Shown here: in pieces, positions 53,824 through 62,130 of the stretch
How positions within the stretch are numbered: position 1 is the stretch's first letter
How the letters are laid out: each line of letters starts with the position of its first letter
Assembly (NCBI GenBank): GCA_905205065.1
Contig: CAJLCI010000001.1
Coordinates: forward strand, 1 to 64,000
Direction: 5' to 3'
Origin: an uncultured Eubacteriales bacterium
GTDB lineage: Bacteria; Bacillota; Clostridia; Oscillospirales; CAG-272
Length of the DNA stretch: 64,000 bases
The notes under the pieces: model-generated
The model's database searches: none
The model's input: only the letters and a program-made list of their open reading frames with translations
Told to the model about the DNA's origin: nothing
Translations under genes and position numbers: made by a program

Positions 53824-55092
53824 TTAGCATAGCATAAAATGCCGGTTTTCTATAGATTTTGCATTTTGTAAAGCATCCTCAGTCATAGAAACCACTTCAT
53901 CGGCAGCTGACAAATATATCGGAAGTCTTTCTTCGTATCTTTTACGAATTGCCTCCGCACTGCAGGCAAGAGGACGATCCTGCGTCGGAACAAGCATATC
54001 GACAGGGCGGTCAAGAAAATAAATTCTGCCGTTCATTCTGAGGGCATCGACGTTTTCACTTCGAAGCACTGCCCCGCCGCCGGTAGCAATCACCTGTCCA
54101 ACCTTCTCGGAAGCTTCTCTCACGGCCTCGCTTTCAAGCTTTCGGAACTCATTCTCTCCGTATTTCTTAAAAATATCGTTTACTGTCATTCCGGTTTTTC
54201 CTGTTATCATTGAATCAGTATCTACAAATGTTTTTCCGCAACTTTGAGCAATAAGCTTTCCGATTGTAGTTTTTCCACATCCCGGCATACCGATCAGCAC
54301 GATATTTTGCTTTTCAGAAAACAACTCCGAATAAATCCGATCTGCAAGAGCCGAATTGTATTCTTTGCCAAAGAAATGTCCGTAGGCAAGTACAGCCTGC
54401 ACTACAAGCATGTACAAACCTCCGCAGGCCGGGATACCAAGTTCTCTCGCCCGTCTTACAAGTTTGGTTGCAAGCGGATTAAAGATAGCATCAACTACGC
54501 CTGACAGCTTTGAAAAGCGCTCCAGATTTACCGGAATTCCTTCGGCATTCGGAAACATTCCACATGGAGTAGTATTAATTATAATTTCGGCATCGCTGTG
54601 TACGGAATACATCTCATCGTATGTAACAGCGCCGTTTCTGCCGCTGCGGCTCACACAGATAATCTCTGAGGCTTCAAGGCTCCGGGCGACAGCGTATGCA
54701 GTTTTGCTTGTTCCGCCGCTTCCGAGTATCAATACCTTTTTGCCTCTGAGCTCAAGATTATTTTTCCTTATAAGCGATCTCATACCGCCAAAATCTGTGT
54801 TATATCCGAACAGCCTGCCCCCGCGGTTAACAATTGTATTCACTGCTCCGATTTTTTCCGCAGTCTCATCAATTTCGTCAAGATAAGGTATAACATACTG
54901 CTTATAAGGTATTGTTACATTAATTCCAAGAAAATCCCGAATCCGCATAAAACTATCGAGCTCACCGGATGAAATTTCCGCAAGACAGTAATCATATCCC
55001 TCTGACTCCGTCCGGTCATACCTTCCTATTCTTCCATGAATTTCTGCCGAAAAGCTATGTCCAAGCTTTTCTCCAATTAATCCGTATTTCAA
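53824..55092 (-). CDS. aroEK: Fused shikimate dehydrogenase-shikimate kinase
   Basis: One 422-residue protein for the fourth and fifth shikimate steps. The N-terminal part (about 1-262) is AroE: GLIGEKLGHSFSAEIH, NVTIPYKQYVIPYLDEI, GAVNTI, NTDFGGMRSLI, then the NADP loop ILGSGGTSKTAYAVARSL and TTPCGMFPNAEG. The C-terminal part (about 265-422) is AroK: IVLIGMPGCGKTTIGK (Walker A), FVDTDSMI, FRKLESEAVRE, ATGGGAVL and RPLACSA. The leader GAAAGGTATGGTTATTGAT favours a TTG start at 55092, giving the standard AroE N-terminus MKYGLIG; ATG 55104 falls inside the ribosome binding site. A bifunctional enzyme could channel shikimate (inference). Confidence 0.92.
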   Translation of the reverse strand: MKYGLIGEKLGHSFSAEIHGRIGRYDRTESEGYDYCLAEISSGELDSFMRIRDFLGINVTIPYKQYVIPYLDEIDETAEKIGAVNTIVNRGGRLFGYNTDFGGMRSLIRKNNLELRGKKVLILGSGGTSKTAYAVARSLEASEIICVSRSGRNGAVTYDEMYSVHSDAEIIINTTPCGMFPNAEGIPVNLERFSKLSGVVDAIFNPLATKLVRRARELGIPACGGLYMLVVQAVLAYGHFFGKEYNSALADRIYSELFSEKQNIVLIGMPGCGKTTIGKLIAQSCGKTFVDTDSMITGKTGMTVNDIFKKYGENEFRKLESEAVREASEKVGQVIATGGGAVLRSENVDALRMNGRIYFLDRPVDMLVPTQDRPLACSAEAIRKRYEERLPIYLSAADEVVSMTEDALQNAKSIENRHFMLC

Positions 55093-55192
55093 ATCAATAA
55101 CCATACCTTTCTGACGTGAAAAATGTTCACCGCGGTTTGAAAATCCTCTATTTCAAACTGATATCCGTGCAATTCCGCACATCTTCTGAATA

Positions 55193-56287
55193 TCAGCTAA
55201 CACAGAAATAATCTGTACCGTATCTCGCTGCAAGAAGATCGCAAAGCACAATTCCGGCAACACTGTCTACAACGACGCGCGCCCGATGAATTATTGCGGG
55301 ATCATGTCTGCCCCGTACTCCAATTGACGTATTTTCACGTTTGCTGAAATTAACAGTTTTCTGCTCTTTTGAAATAGACGGAGTCGGCTTTACCGCGCAA
55401 TCAAAAACAATAGGCATTCCGTTTGTAATACCTCCATTTATTCCGCCGTTTCGGTTAGTCTCGGTAACAATTCTGTCCCCTGCCATTCTGAAGCCATCGT
55501 TAGCCTCGCTTCCCAAGAGCTGCGACAAACCAAATCCATCGCCAAAGCTTACCCCTTTGATTCCCGGTATTCCAAACAGAGCATGGGAAAGCATACTCTC
55601 AACCGTATCAAACCACGGCTCTCCTACGCCGGCCGGCATACCGTACACTGCTGTCTGCAGCACTCCTCCGACCGAATCACCCGAAGCCCCGGCTTTCTCA
55701 ATTTCCGCACGCATAAGCGCGCCTTTTTCGCCGTCAAGAACTGCAAAATCCATTTCGGAAAGCGCGTCTATATCATCTTCAATATTTTTAAAGCCGCGGT
55801 CACAAACGCCATGAACACTTTTAATATGTGTTCCAACTTTGATTCCCCTCGCAGAAAGAGCGGAAAGTGCGATCGCACCGACCGCCACTAATGGCGCGGT
55901 AATTCTGCCGCTGAAATGACCGCCTCCGCGATAATCCTCAAAGCCGTGATATTTGCAGTTCGATGTATAATCAGCATGTCCCGGACGTGCAAGCCATCTT
56001 GTACTTTCGTAATCTTCACTTTTTGTGTTCTGGTTTGGAATTGTAATACATATCGGCGTTCCTGTAGTTTTATCCCCGAAAACACCGCTACAGATCGTAA
56101 ATTCATCGCTCTCATGCCTCGGAGTTGAAATTTTCCCGACAGGCGCACGTTTACGAAGCTGCGATGAAATAAATTCCCTGTTTACCGGAATTCCCGGTGC
56201 CATTCCGTCAAGCACCGCACCTATTTGTGCACCGTGGCTTTCTCCGAAAAGTGTGACAGAAACGCTTGTTCCAAATGAATTCTTCAT
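55193..56287 (-). CDS. aroC: Chorismate synthase
   Basis: Final shikimate step, FMN-dependent. 364 residues with the family signatures FGESHGAQIGAVLDG, TPRHESDEF, RPGHADYTSNCKYHGFEDYRGGGHFSGR, and GRHDPAIIHRARVVVDSV near the end. Start ATG follows GGAAGGAATCAGATTTGGT. It is between aroB and aroE/K in the operon. Confidence 0.95.
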   Translation of the reverse strand: MKNSFGTSVSVTLFGESHGAQIGAVLDGMAPGIPVNREFISSQLRKRAPVGKISTPRHESDEFTICSGVFGDKTTGTPICITIPNQNTKSEDYESTRWLARPGHADYTSNCKYHGFEDYRGGGHFSGRITAPLVAVGAIALSALSARGIKVGTHIKSVHGVCDRGFKNIEDDIDALSEMDFAVLDGEKGALMRAEIEKAGASGDSVGGVLQTAVYGMPAGVGEPWFDTVESMLSHALFGIPGIKGVSFGDGFGLSQLLGSEANDGFRMAGDRIVTETNRNGGINGGITNGMPIVFDCAVKPTPSISKEQKTVNFSKRENTSIGVRGRHDPAIIHRARVVVDSVAGIVLCDLLAARYGTDYFCVS

Positions 56288-56346
56288 ACCAAATCTGATT
56301 CCTTCCTGATCCTTTCCCGATTCTTTCCTAATCCTGTAAAAAATAT

Positions 56347-57351
56347 TTACGCAAACATTCCAAGCCTTTGTCTCAGCGCGGACTCCGTTTCCTTATGCAT
56401 TTCAAATTCACCGATACGCGGAACCGTAACCACGGTCACACCGTCCGAGCCAGATTTTTTATCATGCCGCATAGCCGAAAAAATCGTATCCAGATCTCCG
56501 TGATACTCAACAGGAAGATTGTATTTGCGCAGAACCGGAATAAGTTCTCTGCGAACGCTTTCACTGCACATCGGAAGCATACCCAGCGAAACACACTCAC
56601 CGTGATATAAACCGTCTGGCTGTTCAACCGACTCAATACCATGCCCGATAGTATGTCCAAAGTTAAGAATTCTCCGAAGTCCGCCCTCTCGCTCATCCCT
56701 CTGGACAACATCACGCTTTATTTTTATCGCCCCGGCTATAATCCTGTCAAGCTCTGAGCCTGTTCCGGACGCTATAAGTTTAAAAAGTTCAGGATCTGAG
56801 GTGAGAGACATTTTAATAGCCTCCGCCATACCGCTTGAAAACTGCCTTGGAGGCAGACTTTCAAGTACATCGGGATCAATCAGAACCGCCTTGGGCTGAC
56901 TGAAAACACCGACAATATTTTTTATTCCTCCGAAATTAACGGCAGTCTTGCCTCCGACTGACGAATCGACCTGAGAAAGCAAGGTTGTCGGAACATTATA
57001 AAAGTCTACACCACGCATATAACATGCCGCCACAAAGCCTGACAGATCACCGACAACGCCGCCGCCAACCGCTATAACGCAATCTCCCCGGTTGAATCCG
57101 CAGTCAAGCATTCTTTCCAACAAAAGCGAATAAGTATCCAGCGTTTTGCTTTTCTCGCCCTGTGAAATTACCGCAATCTCAGGATATGTACACTGAGAAG
57201 CAACTCGTTCTGCGTACTTTGAAGGAACACCATTATCGGTAACAATAAGTACACGCCTTTTGGTGTCAATCAGTTCGGATATATGTGAAATCAAACCGTG
57301 CTCCAGTGTAATATCATAGCTGTTTTCTCCAAGTTCAACATGAATTATCAT
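56347..57351 (-). CDS. aroB: 3-dehydroquinate synthase
   Basis: Second shikimate step, NAD- and metal-dependent. 334 residues: GGGVVGDLSGFVAACYMRGVDFYNVPTTLLSQVDSSVGGKTAVN is the hallmark block, and LNFGHTIGHGIE holds metal-binding His. ATG 57351 follows TTGAGGTATACT; an in-frame TTG at 57363 lies within that ribosome binding site and is rejected. It lies second in the operon, after pheA, with repeat family A in the 255-base gap between them. Confidence 0.94.
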   Translation of the reverse strand: MIIHVELGENSYDITLEHGLISHISELIDTKRRVLIVTDNGVPSKYAERVASQCTYPEIAVISQGEKSKTLDTYSLLLERMLDCGFNRGDCVIAVGGGVVGDLSGFVAACYMRGVDFYNVPTTLLSQVDSSVGGKTAVNFGGIKNIVGVFSQPKAVLIDPDVLESLPPRQFSSGMAEAIKMSLTSDPELFKLIASGTGSELDRIIAGAIKIKRDVVQRDEREGGLRRILNFGHTIGHGIESVEQPDGLYHGECVSLGMLPMCSESVRRELIPVLRKYNLPVEYHGDLDTIFSAMRHDKKSGSDGVTVVTVPRIGEFEMHKETESALRQRLGMFA

Positions 57352-57430
57352 AGTATACCTCAATTCCGCCTGCTGCGGCCTCTAAATTTATATTACCTTA
57401 CTGTTTTTTTCACAAAAACGAATCTTTCAA

Positions 57431-57575
57431 TAACGAGCTGAACTTAGTCATAAAGCGTTCCGACGGCAGAAAAATCATCACCGAAAAAAGTGACTTGGAC
57501 CCACCGCCTATAGAGACAAACGCATTTACAGCTAAATATCTTACAGACGCAGGCAGCTTTTTTAGTTCTAACAGA
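57431..57575 (+). repeat. Dispersed repeat family A, copy 5
   Basis: AACGAGCTGAACTTAGTC-ATAAAGCGTTCCGACGGCAG, then TCATCACCGAAAAAAGTGAC, then ACCGCCTATAGAGACAAACG, CATTTACAGC and CTTACAGACGCAGG, ending TTTTTTAGTTCTAAC. It lies 32 bases past the stop of pheA, inside the aromatic operon. Confidence 0.78.
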
Positions 57576-57606
57576 ATTCAAACTGCAAAACTGCAGATTT
57601 ATCAGT

Positions 57607-58743
57607 TTAGTCTGCAAGGTCAATCTCCGATGAAAAATGTCCAACAATTTTCACCGAGCTGCATTGCTCGGACAGCTCAGCTATCATAGCTGCACCGCGC
57701 TCCGATGTTATATCTCCCTCGGCTTCAACATAGAAATAATACTGCCAAGCTCTCATTTTTATCGGACGAGAACGGAGCGATTTCATATTATAGCCATATT
57801 TTCCTATTACGTTGATAGCTTCAGCAAGAGCGCCGGCAACGTCGCTCACGGTAAAAAGAAGAATAAACTTGTCGTTTCTTCCATGCTGAGAAGTATTTTC
57901 AGAACGAGAAAACACAGCAAATCTCGTCGTATTCGTATGACTCTCGTTTATATCATGATCGATTACGGTCAGTCCATAAAGCGGTGCAGTCTCCGCGCTT
58001 GCAATCGCCGCCATATGTATATCGGCAGTTTCTGCAACCTGTTGAGCGGCAAGGGCAGTATTTTTCGCCTTTATCTTTTCAAACCTGTGTTCCCTTATAT
58101 AATCACAGCACTGATCAAGAGCCTGAGGATGACTTATCACGGTCCGTATCTCCTCTGCCGAAGCGCCCTCTACACCGAGCAGACAGTGAGATATTCTAAG
58201 ATTGTATATCCCATTTATATAAAGTCCGCCTTCAAACATAAGATCCGTAACCTGAACAACCTCTCCGGCAAAGCTGTTTTCAACCGGAAGCACACAGCAG
58301 TCACATTCTCCGCTGACAACAGCTTCATAAGCCGATGGAAAATCCTGATATGACACAGTTTCTCCGTCAGGAAAAATACGCGTTGCGGCTATATGGGCAA
58401 ACGCCCCCTCAACTCCACTGTAAGCTATTCTTAAACCGGTGAGCAGACGATGCTGATACTTCTTTGACAGTTCAATCACAGATTCGAGAAAACCGGTATA
58501 ATAAGAGCGAATATCCGACTCCCCGATATATTCTAAATTTCGGGCAAGTAAATCCGCTTCTCTCGATGCATCAAATATAGGAAGCCCATGCTCCCTTTTA
58601 TAATCAGCCACCATTCGAACGGCATTCATACGCTCGCAGAAAAGCTCTGCCATCTTTCTGTCAACAGCACCAATCTTCTCTCTTGCTTTATTTAAGTCAT
58701 CCTTATTTAGCTCATCTTTCTTTTCGTTAACTTCCATAACCAT
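57607..58743 (-). CDS. pheA: Bifunctional chorismate mutase-prephenate dehydratase (P-protein)
   Basis: Converts chorismate to prephenate and then to phenylpyruvate. 378 residues: an AroQ-type chorismate mutase helix domain (about 10-95, REKIGAVDRKMAELFCERMNAVRMVADYKREHGLPIFD region), a prephenate dehydratase domain (about 108-285, with GVEGAFAHIAA and NTTRFAVFSR), then an ACT domain (about 298-372, FTVSDVAGALAEAINVIGKYGYNM, LRSRPIK) for Phe feedback. It is the first gene of the operon, about 70 bases past the leader terminator. ATG 58743 or the in-frame ATG 58737 may be used; GAGGG lies 5 or 11 bases away. Confidence 0.94.
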   Translation of the reverse strand: MVMEVNEKKDELNKDDLNKAREKIGAVDRKMAELFCERMNAVRMVADYKREHGLPIFDASREADLLARNLEYIGESDIRSYYTGFLESVIELSKKYQHRLLTGLRIAYSGVEGAFAHIAATRIFPDGETVSYQDFPSAYEAVVSGECDCCVLPVENSFAGEVVQVTDLMFEGGLYINGIYNLRISHCLLGVEGASAEEIRTVISHPQALDQCCDYIREHRFEKIKAKNTALAAQQVAETADIHMAAIASAETAPLYGLTVIDHDINESHTNTTRFAVFSRSENTSQHGRNDKFILLFTVSDVAGALAEAINVIGKYGYNMKSLRSRPIKMRAWQYYFYVEAEGDITSERGAAMIAELSEQCSSVKIVGHFSSEIDLAD

Positions 58744-58808
58744 TTCTTCCCTCGGTTTGCAGGCAGATTATCCCCGGAAAAATATCCGACGGATAACCCG
58801 CATACCAC

Positions 58809-58857
58809 TAAAAAACCACCGCTGATAAATTCGCACACGAAAATCAGCGGTGGTTAT
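58809..58857 (-). terminator. Attenuator terminator in the aromatic operon leader
   Basis: On the minus strand AACCACCGCTGAT (58855-58843) pairs perfectly over 13 bp with ATCAGCGGTGGTT (58826-58814), followed by TTTTTTAG. It lies 28 bases after the leader ORF stop and 70 bases before pheA, so it would block the whole operon unless read through. GCGATGG-ATTG in the leader ORF (58921-58911) could pair with CAAT-AA-CCACCGC (58859-58847), with one mismatch and a two-base bulge, as a candidate antiterminator. Confidence 0.9.
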
Positions 58858-58882
58858 TGAATTTTACATATCTTTGCCGAAG

Positions 58883-58969
58883 TCAGGCATCAAGATTACG
58901 TACAACGCAACAATCCATCGCTTTTGTAAAATAAAAATAATAATAGCTTTTAAAGTTATTATGCATCAT
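58883..58969 (-). CDS. Aromatic leader peptide (Phe/Tyr-rich attenuator ORF)
   Basis: A 28-codon frame too short for routine gene calling. ATG-ATG at 58969 with AAGGAG (58983-58978) eight bases upstream, an ideal ribosome binding site. Codons 6-14 read F-K-S-Y-Y-Y-F-Y-F: four Tyr and three Phe codons in nine, and no Trp. It ends at TGA, 28 bases before a perfect terminator and within an operon that makes Phe and Tyr precursors. This is what a ribosome-stalling leader peptide should look like: shortage of charged tRNA-Phe or tRNA-Tyr would stall translation here and alter folding downstream. No family similarity is claimed. Confidence 0.82.
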   Translation of the reverse strand: MMHNNFKSYYYFYFTKAMDCCVVRNLDA

Positions 58970-59000
58970 ACAAATCTCTCCTTAAAACTTCATTTTATAG

Positions 59001-59029
59001 ATTATACGCTTAATAAAAGCGTTTGTCAA
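59001..59029 (-). promoter_or_regulatory. Promoter of the aromatic amino-acid operon
   Basis: On the minus strand TTGACA (59029-59024) and TATAAT (59006-59001), both perfect, with a 17-base spacer that itself contains an AACGCTTTTATTAAGCG partial palindrome. The leader ORF starts 32 bases past the -10 box. Confidence 0.88.
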
Positions 59030-59142
59030 GACTTTTTATAAAAAAATTATGTAATATACACTTTTCGTCTATTTATTAACAGCTTACGGCAAAACAACTA
59101 ACATTAAAATATTTGCAAAAATAAAAACAGAAAAGTCAAATT

Positions 59143-59619
59143 TTATTGCAATATCTTTTCCATTCCGATTTTCTGAATTTTAAGACCGAGCTTTTCATAA
59201 AATTTCACAGCATTTATATTATCCGCCCATACGTTAAGCGTCACATTATAATAACCGTTCCTACCGGCATAGTCCAAGACATATTCATAAAGCAAACTTC
59301 CGATATGCATACCGCGCACAGCCTCGTCAACACACAAATCGTCAATATACAGTGTTTTTACATCCGTCATATTTCCGCCTTTGTTTTGCTGATGTATGCA
59401 GAATACGTATCCGGAAATAACTCCGTCCTTTTCCGCAACAAATACCGGTCTCCCGTCATCTTTAAAAATTTCCCTTAATTCATCATCACTATACTTTTTA
59501 GCACCCGCTTTAAACAGATCAGGTCTGACGTCACTATGAACCTTGTGCACTTCATACAGTAACTTATTAATAACGGGTATATCGTATTCTTTTGCGCGGC
59601 GTATATTCAAATCTTCCAT
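59143..59619 (-). CDS. GNAT-family N-acetyltransferase
   Basis: A 158-residue GNAT. The N-terminal LNIRRAKEYDIPVINKLLYEVHKVH is typical; the acetyl-CoA loop LCVDEAVRGMHIGSLLYEYVL is at about 97-117, followed by NVWADNINAVKFYEKLGLKIQ. Such enzymes acetylate small amines or peptides; the substrate is unknown. ATG follows AGGAGGCAGAAAAA. It ends just upstream of the aromatic operon promoter, in the same direction. Confidence 0.87.
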   Translation of the reverse strand: MEDLNIRRAKEYDIPVINKLLYEVHKVHSDVRPDLFKAGAKKYSDDELREIFKDDGRPVFVAEKDGVISGYVFCIHQQNKGGNMTDVKTLYIDDLCVDEAVRGMHIGSLLYEYVLDYAGRNGYYNVTLNVWADNINAVKFYEKLGLKIQKIGMEKILQ

Positions 59620-59673
59620 TTTTTCTGCCTCCTATGCCGTTATACATTTATTTTTCTTGTCCGATCTGATACT

Positions 59674-60219
59674 CTATCCGAATATTCCACCCAATTTAAG
59701 CATTTTTCTCAGCTTTCTCTGATAAAGAGTTATCAGCTGAGTCAGAAGATAATCATATGCTACAAGCATCAGGTTTCCAAGTATATAAATTACGGCATCA
59801 AGTCCGATCTCATCCTCCGGAAGATGCAAAAGATACCTGCCCATAAGCATTATCAGCGTAAACATTACATTGAAGAAAACAAGCTTAACAGCCGCAGAAA
59901 CAATTCGGGGAAGCCTCTCCGCGGCGGATTTAACCATCGGATAAAGCCCTGCAAAGAAAATATAGAGCAAAACCGGATACTTGTTTGGCAAAATCAGAGC
60001 CGAAAGAAACGACGTTGCGGCATAAATCATCCATGGAATTCCTCCGCCGCCTTCCATAACTGCAAGCACAATAATAAGCGAAGAGGCCGCAGCAGCCGTC
60101 AAATCAAGAAAATCAAAAATAGACCCTATATACAGAAAGGCGACTCCGAGTGCGCTTAAAACCGCCGCCATCGTAATCGTCCTTGTCTGTATTCTCTTTG
60201 TTTTACTTTTACGTTTCAT
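59674..60219 (-). CDS. Polytopic membrane protein, unrecognised
   Basis: About 181 residues: a very basic N-terminus (MKRKSKTKRIQTRT), five hydrophobic segments (about 15-50, 55-75, 85-100, 105-125, 140-165) and a basic C-terminus. The layout recalls S components of ECF vitamin transporters, but I see no decisive motif. The frame is open from a TTG at 60234; ATG 60219 has GCAGGCGAATT before it, a weak ribosome binding site. It lies 54 bases upstream of the GNAT gene, so they may be cotranscribed. Confidence 0.6.
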   Translation of the reverse strand: MKRKSKTKRIQTRTITMAAVLSALGVAFLYIGSIFDFLDLTAAAASSLIIVLAVMEGGGGIPWMIYAATSFLSALILPNKYPVLLYIFFAGLYPMVKSAAERLPRIVSAAVKLVFFNVMFTLIMLMGRYLLHLPEDEIGLDAVIYILGNLMLVAYDYLLTQLITLYQRKLRKMLKLGGIFG

Positions 60220-60395
60220 AATTCGCCTGCACAATCTTCGTACCTGTTGATAACACGCATAAACAATAGTTTTTAAATTTCAATTGACCCAAAATATACC
60301 CGGATGTTATTCATTCAGTTGTCTATTCGGTTTTCCATTCAGCTGTTAGTCAGTAAATATATATCCAATTAATTGTAATTAACAAACGTCTAAAA

Positions 60396-61043
60396 TCAAC
60401 AGCATCTGATCAAATCTCCGCCCATCATTTCACAACAGCAGTCCGCACAGAGAAGCGAAGTACAGAAATCAACACCTGAGCCGCCTCTTCCGGAAGATGT
60501 CCGGTATCCACGGCTGTAAGATGCAGACGTTCCCCTGACGCGATCAAGGGCTGAGCGGTATTCGGTATTATTCGGAGCCATATAGCATGCGGTTTCAAAA
60601 AAACGCTGGGCTTCAAAATACCACCCCCGCTGCATAAGTACCTGTCCCTTAAGATAATTCCATTCAGCTCCGCGGTCAGAAGAAGAGTATCCGTCAAGTA
60701 TTATTTCAGCCTCTGAATATCTTCCATTATTTATAAGAGATCGAACTTTCACAAAATCCGCATTCGTACCGGCTCCGCCGCTACCTGAAGCGAAACCGCC
60801 GTAATTTGAACTGCCGTAGCTTCTGTCGCCATAGCCCGACCGTCCGCCGCCGGAACGTTCCTTTTGAATCATTTCATAAGCCTCGTTGATCTCTTTCATT
60901 TTTTCTTCAACAAGGTCCGCAAGAGGATTTCCGTTATAATTATCAGGATGGTATTTGCGGGCAAGCTCCCTATACGCCTTTTTAATTTCATCATCTGTGG
61001 CATCTCTTGAGACACCAAGAACCTTATAAGGATCAGTAATCAT
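60396..61043 (-). CDS. J-domain protein with TPR-like tail
   Basis: A 215-residue DnaJ-type co-chaperone-like protein. The J domain (1-65) has DPYKVLGVSRDATDDEIKKAYRELARKYHPD, with HPD at 32-34. A Gly/Ser/Tyr-rich linker (about 66-95) follows, then a helical repeat region (VRSLINNGRYSEAEIILDGYS, GWYFEAQRFFETACYMAPNNTEYRSAL), and a Cys-rich end (CTSLLCADCCCEMMGGDLIRCC). It lacks the DnaJ zinc finger. The Cys-rich end suggests membrane tethering or metal binding (inference). The DUF5685 gene lies 79 bases upstream in the same direction. Confidence 0.85.
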   Translation of the reverse strand: MITDPYKVLGVSRDATDDEIKKAYRELARKYHPDNYNGNPLADLVEEKMKEINEAYEMIQKERSGGGRSGYGDRSYGSSNYGGFASGSGGAGTNADFVKVRSLINNGRYSEAEIILDGYSSSDRGAEWNYLKGQVLMQRGWYFEAQRFFETACYMAPNNTEYRSALDRVRGTSASYSRGYRTSSGRGGSGVDFCTSLLCADCCCEMMGGDLIRCC

Positions 61044-61122
61044 CAGTATATATTCCTTGTACCGGAATTACAGCAAAATTTGATGCTGTACCCGTAAATT
61101 AGTCTAAGACTTATAAATTTTG

Positions 61123-62010
61123 TTATTTGCTATTTTTTATTATTTTACCATTTTTGCGGCTGAGCACTCCTCCTGTAACCTTCTCGGTTCCAAGATAAAG
61201 AATATTTTTTATAAGCTCAGAAATTTCAGCTCCGCAGTCATCAGGCAAAAGTCCGACAGCAGTTTCTGTCGCTGCCATTTCCGAGGTAAGTGCCGCACAA
61301 ATAGCTTCATCGGACGGAAGCCCCGTATTCCGAAACGGAGAAAACTCACCACGCCTTATATCTCTGTTATAATCATCAACCGCATCAATAAGATATACCC
61401 ATCGTCCTACATGATAACCTATTTCTCTTGAAATCCGCGCCGCACTGCCCGAAAGACCGCATTCAAAAACGTCAGCAAGAATTTCACCGGAAAGATCGGC
61501 AAGCTCATCCGCTGTGACATTATCCTTTCGTTCAAGCTCACGAATACGAATTAATTTTGCAGATACCGCCGAATCAAGGTCTTCCATTTTACCGTAAGAT
61601 TTTTCAGCGAGCCTTTTGACATGAGAAATAACCGGTTTTAATACAATTAATTTTGTTTTTCCGGCTCCATGCGTATCGTGCAAATCATCGTCAAGTTTAT
61701 AGTATTCCAAAACCGCTGCAGCATACACAGCATAATCTATCGAACAACAGGAAACACAGACCGGACGACGCTTGAATGGATGCAGCAGACAGCGCCCCGC
61801 CTCTATTTTAGGATTTTCTCCCGTCAGAGCCATTCTTGCCAGTGCGAGAAAAACAAGATCATAACTGAGTGTAAGTCTCGATACACATCCTGTACAGCGC
61901 CCCATGCTTTTGCATAAGCCGCAGTAAACTCCTCTATAATATTCATATTCCCGGAGCCGAAGCTCCGGGGTATAACACTTAACATAACCAAACAATACAC
62001 TCACCGACAT
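61123..62010 (-). CDS. DUF5685 family protein
   Basis: A 295-residue helical protein beginning with FGYVKCYTPELRLREYEYYRGVYCGLCKSMGR, the recognisable start of DUF5685, followed by DLVFLALARMAL, CLLHPFKRRPVC and HVGRWVYLIDAVDDYNRDIRRGEFSPF. Several Cys (YCGLC, CVSCC) and the YxxD-x-DD pattern hint at metal binding or a terpenoid-synthase-like helical fold (inference). The family is usually found next to a J-domain gene, as here. No clear ribosome binding site precedes ATG 62010; a GTG two codons in is possible. Confidence 0.75.
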   Translation of the reverse strand: MSVSVLFGYVKCYTPELRLREYEYYRGVYCGLCKSMGRCTGCVSRLTLSYDLVFLALARMALTGENPKIEAGRCLLHPFKRRPVCVSCCSIDYAVYAAAVLEYYKLDDDLHDTHGAGKTKLIVLKPVISHVKRLAEKSYGKMEDLDSAVSAKLIRIRELERKDNVTADELADLSGEILADVFECGLSGSAARISREIGYHVGRWVYLIDAVDDYNRDIRRGEFSPFRNTGLPSDEAICAALTSEMAATETAVGLLPDDCGAEISELIKNILYLGTEKVTGGVLSRKNGKIIKNSK

Positions 62011-62130
62011 TTATAATAGTATTGTCGATTATAGACTATCAAATTTTCACGCCGATAAAATAACTGTAAACATTTTGCAAACACGTGGCAGTCTTATTCC
62101 ACTGTTTCTCAGGGCTAAGACCATTCTATT

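Noticed and set aside
58744..59142. T-box upstream of pheA
   Set aside because: The expected control for a clostridial aromatic operon, but there is no GGGTGGNACC core. The leader is far too short for stem I and contains a translated ORF instead.
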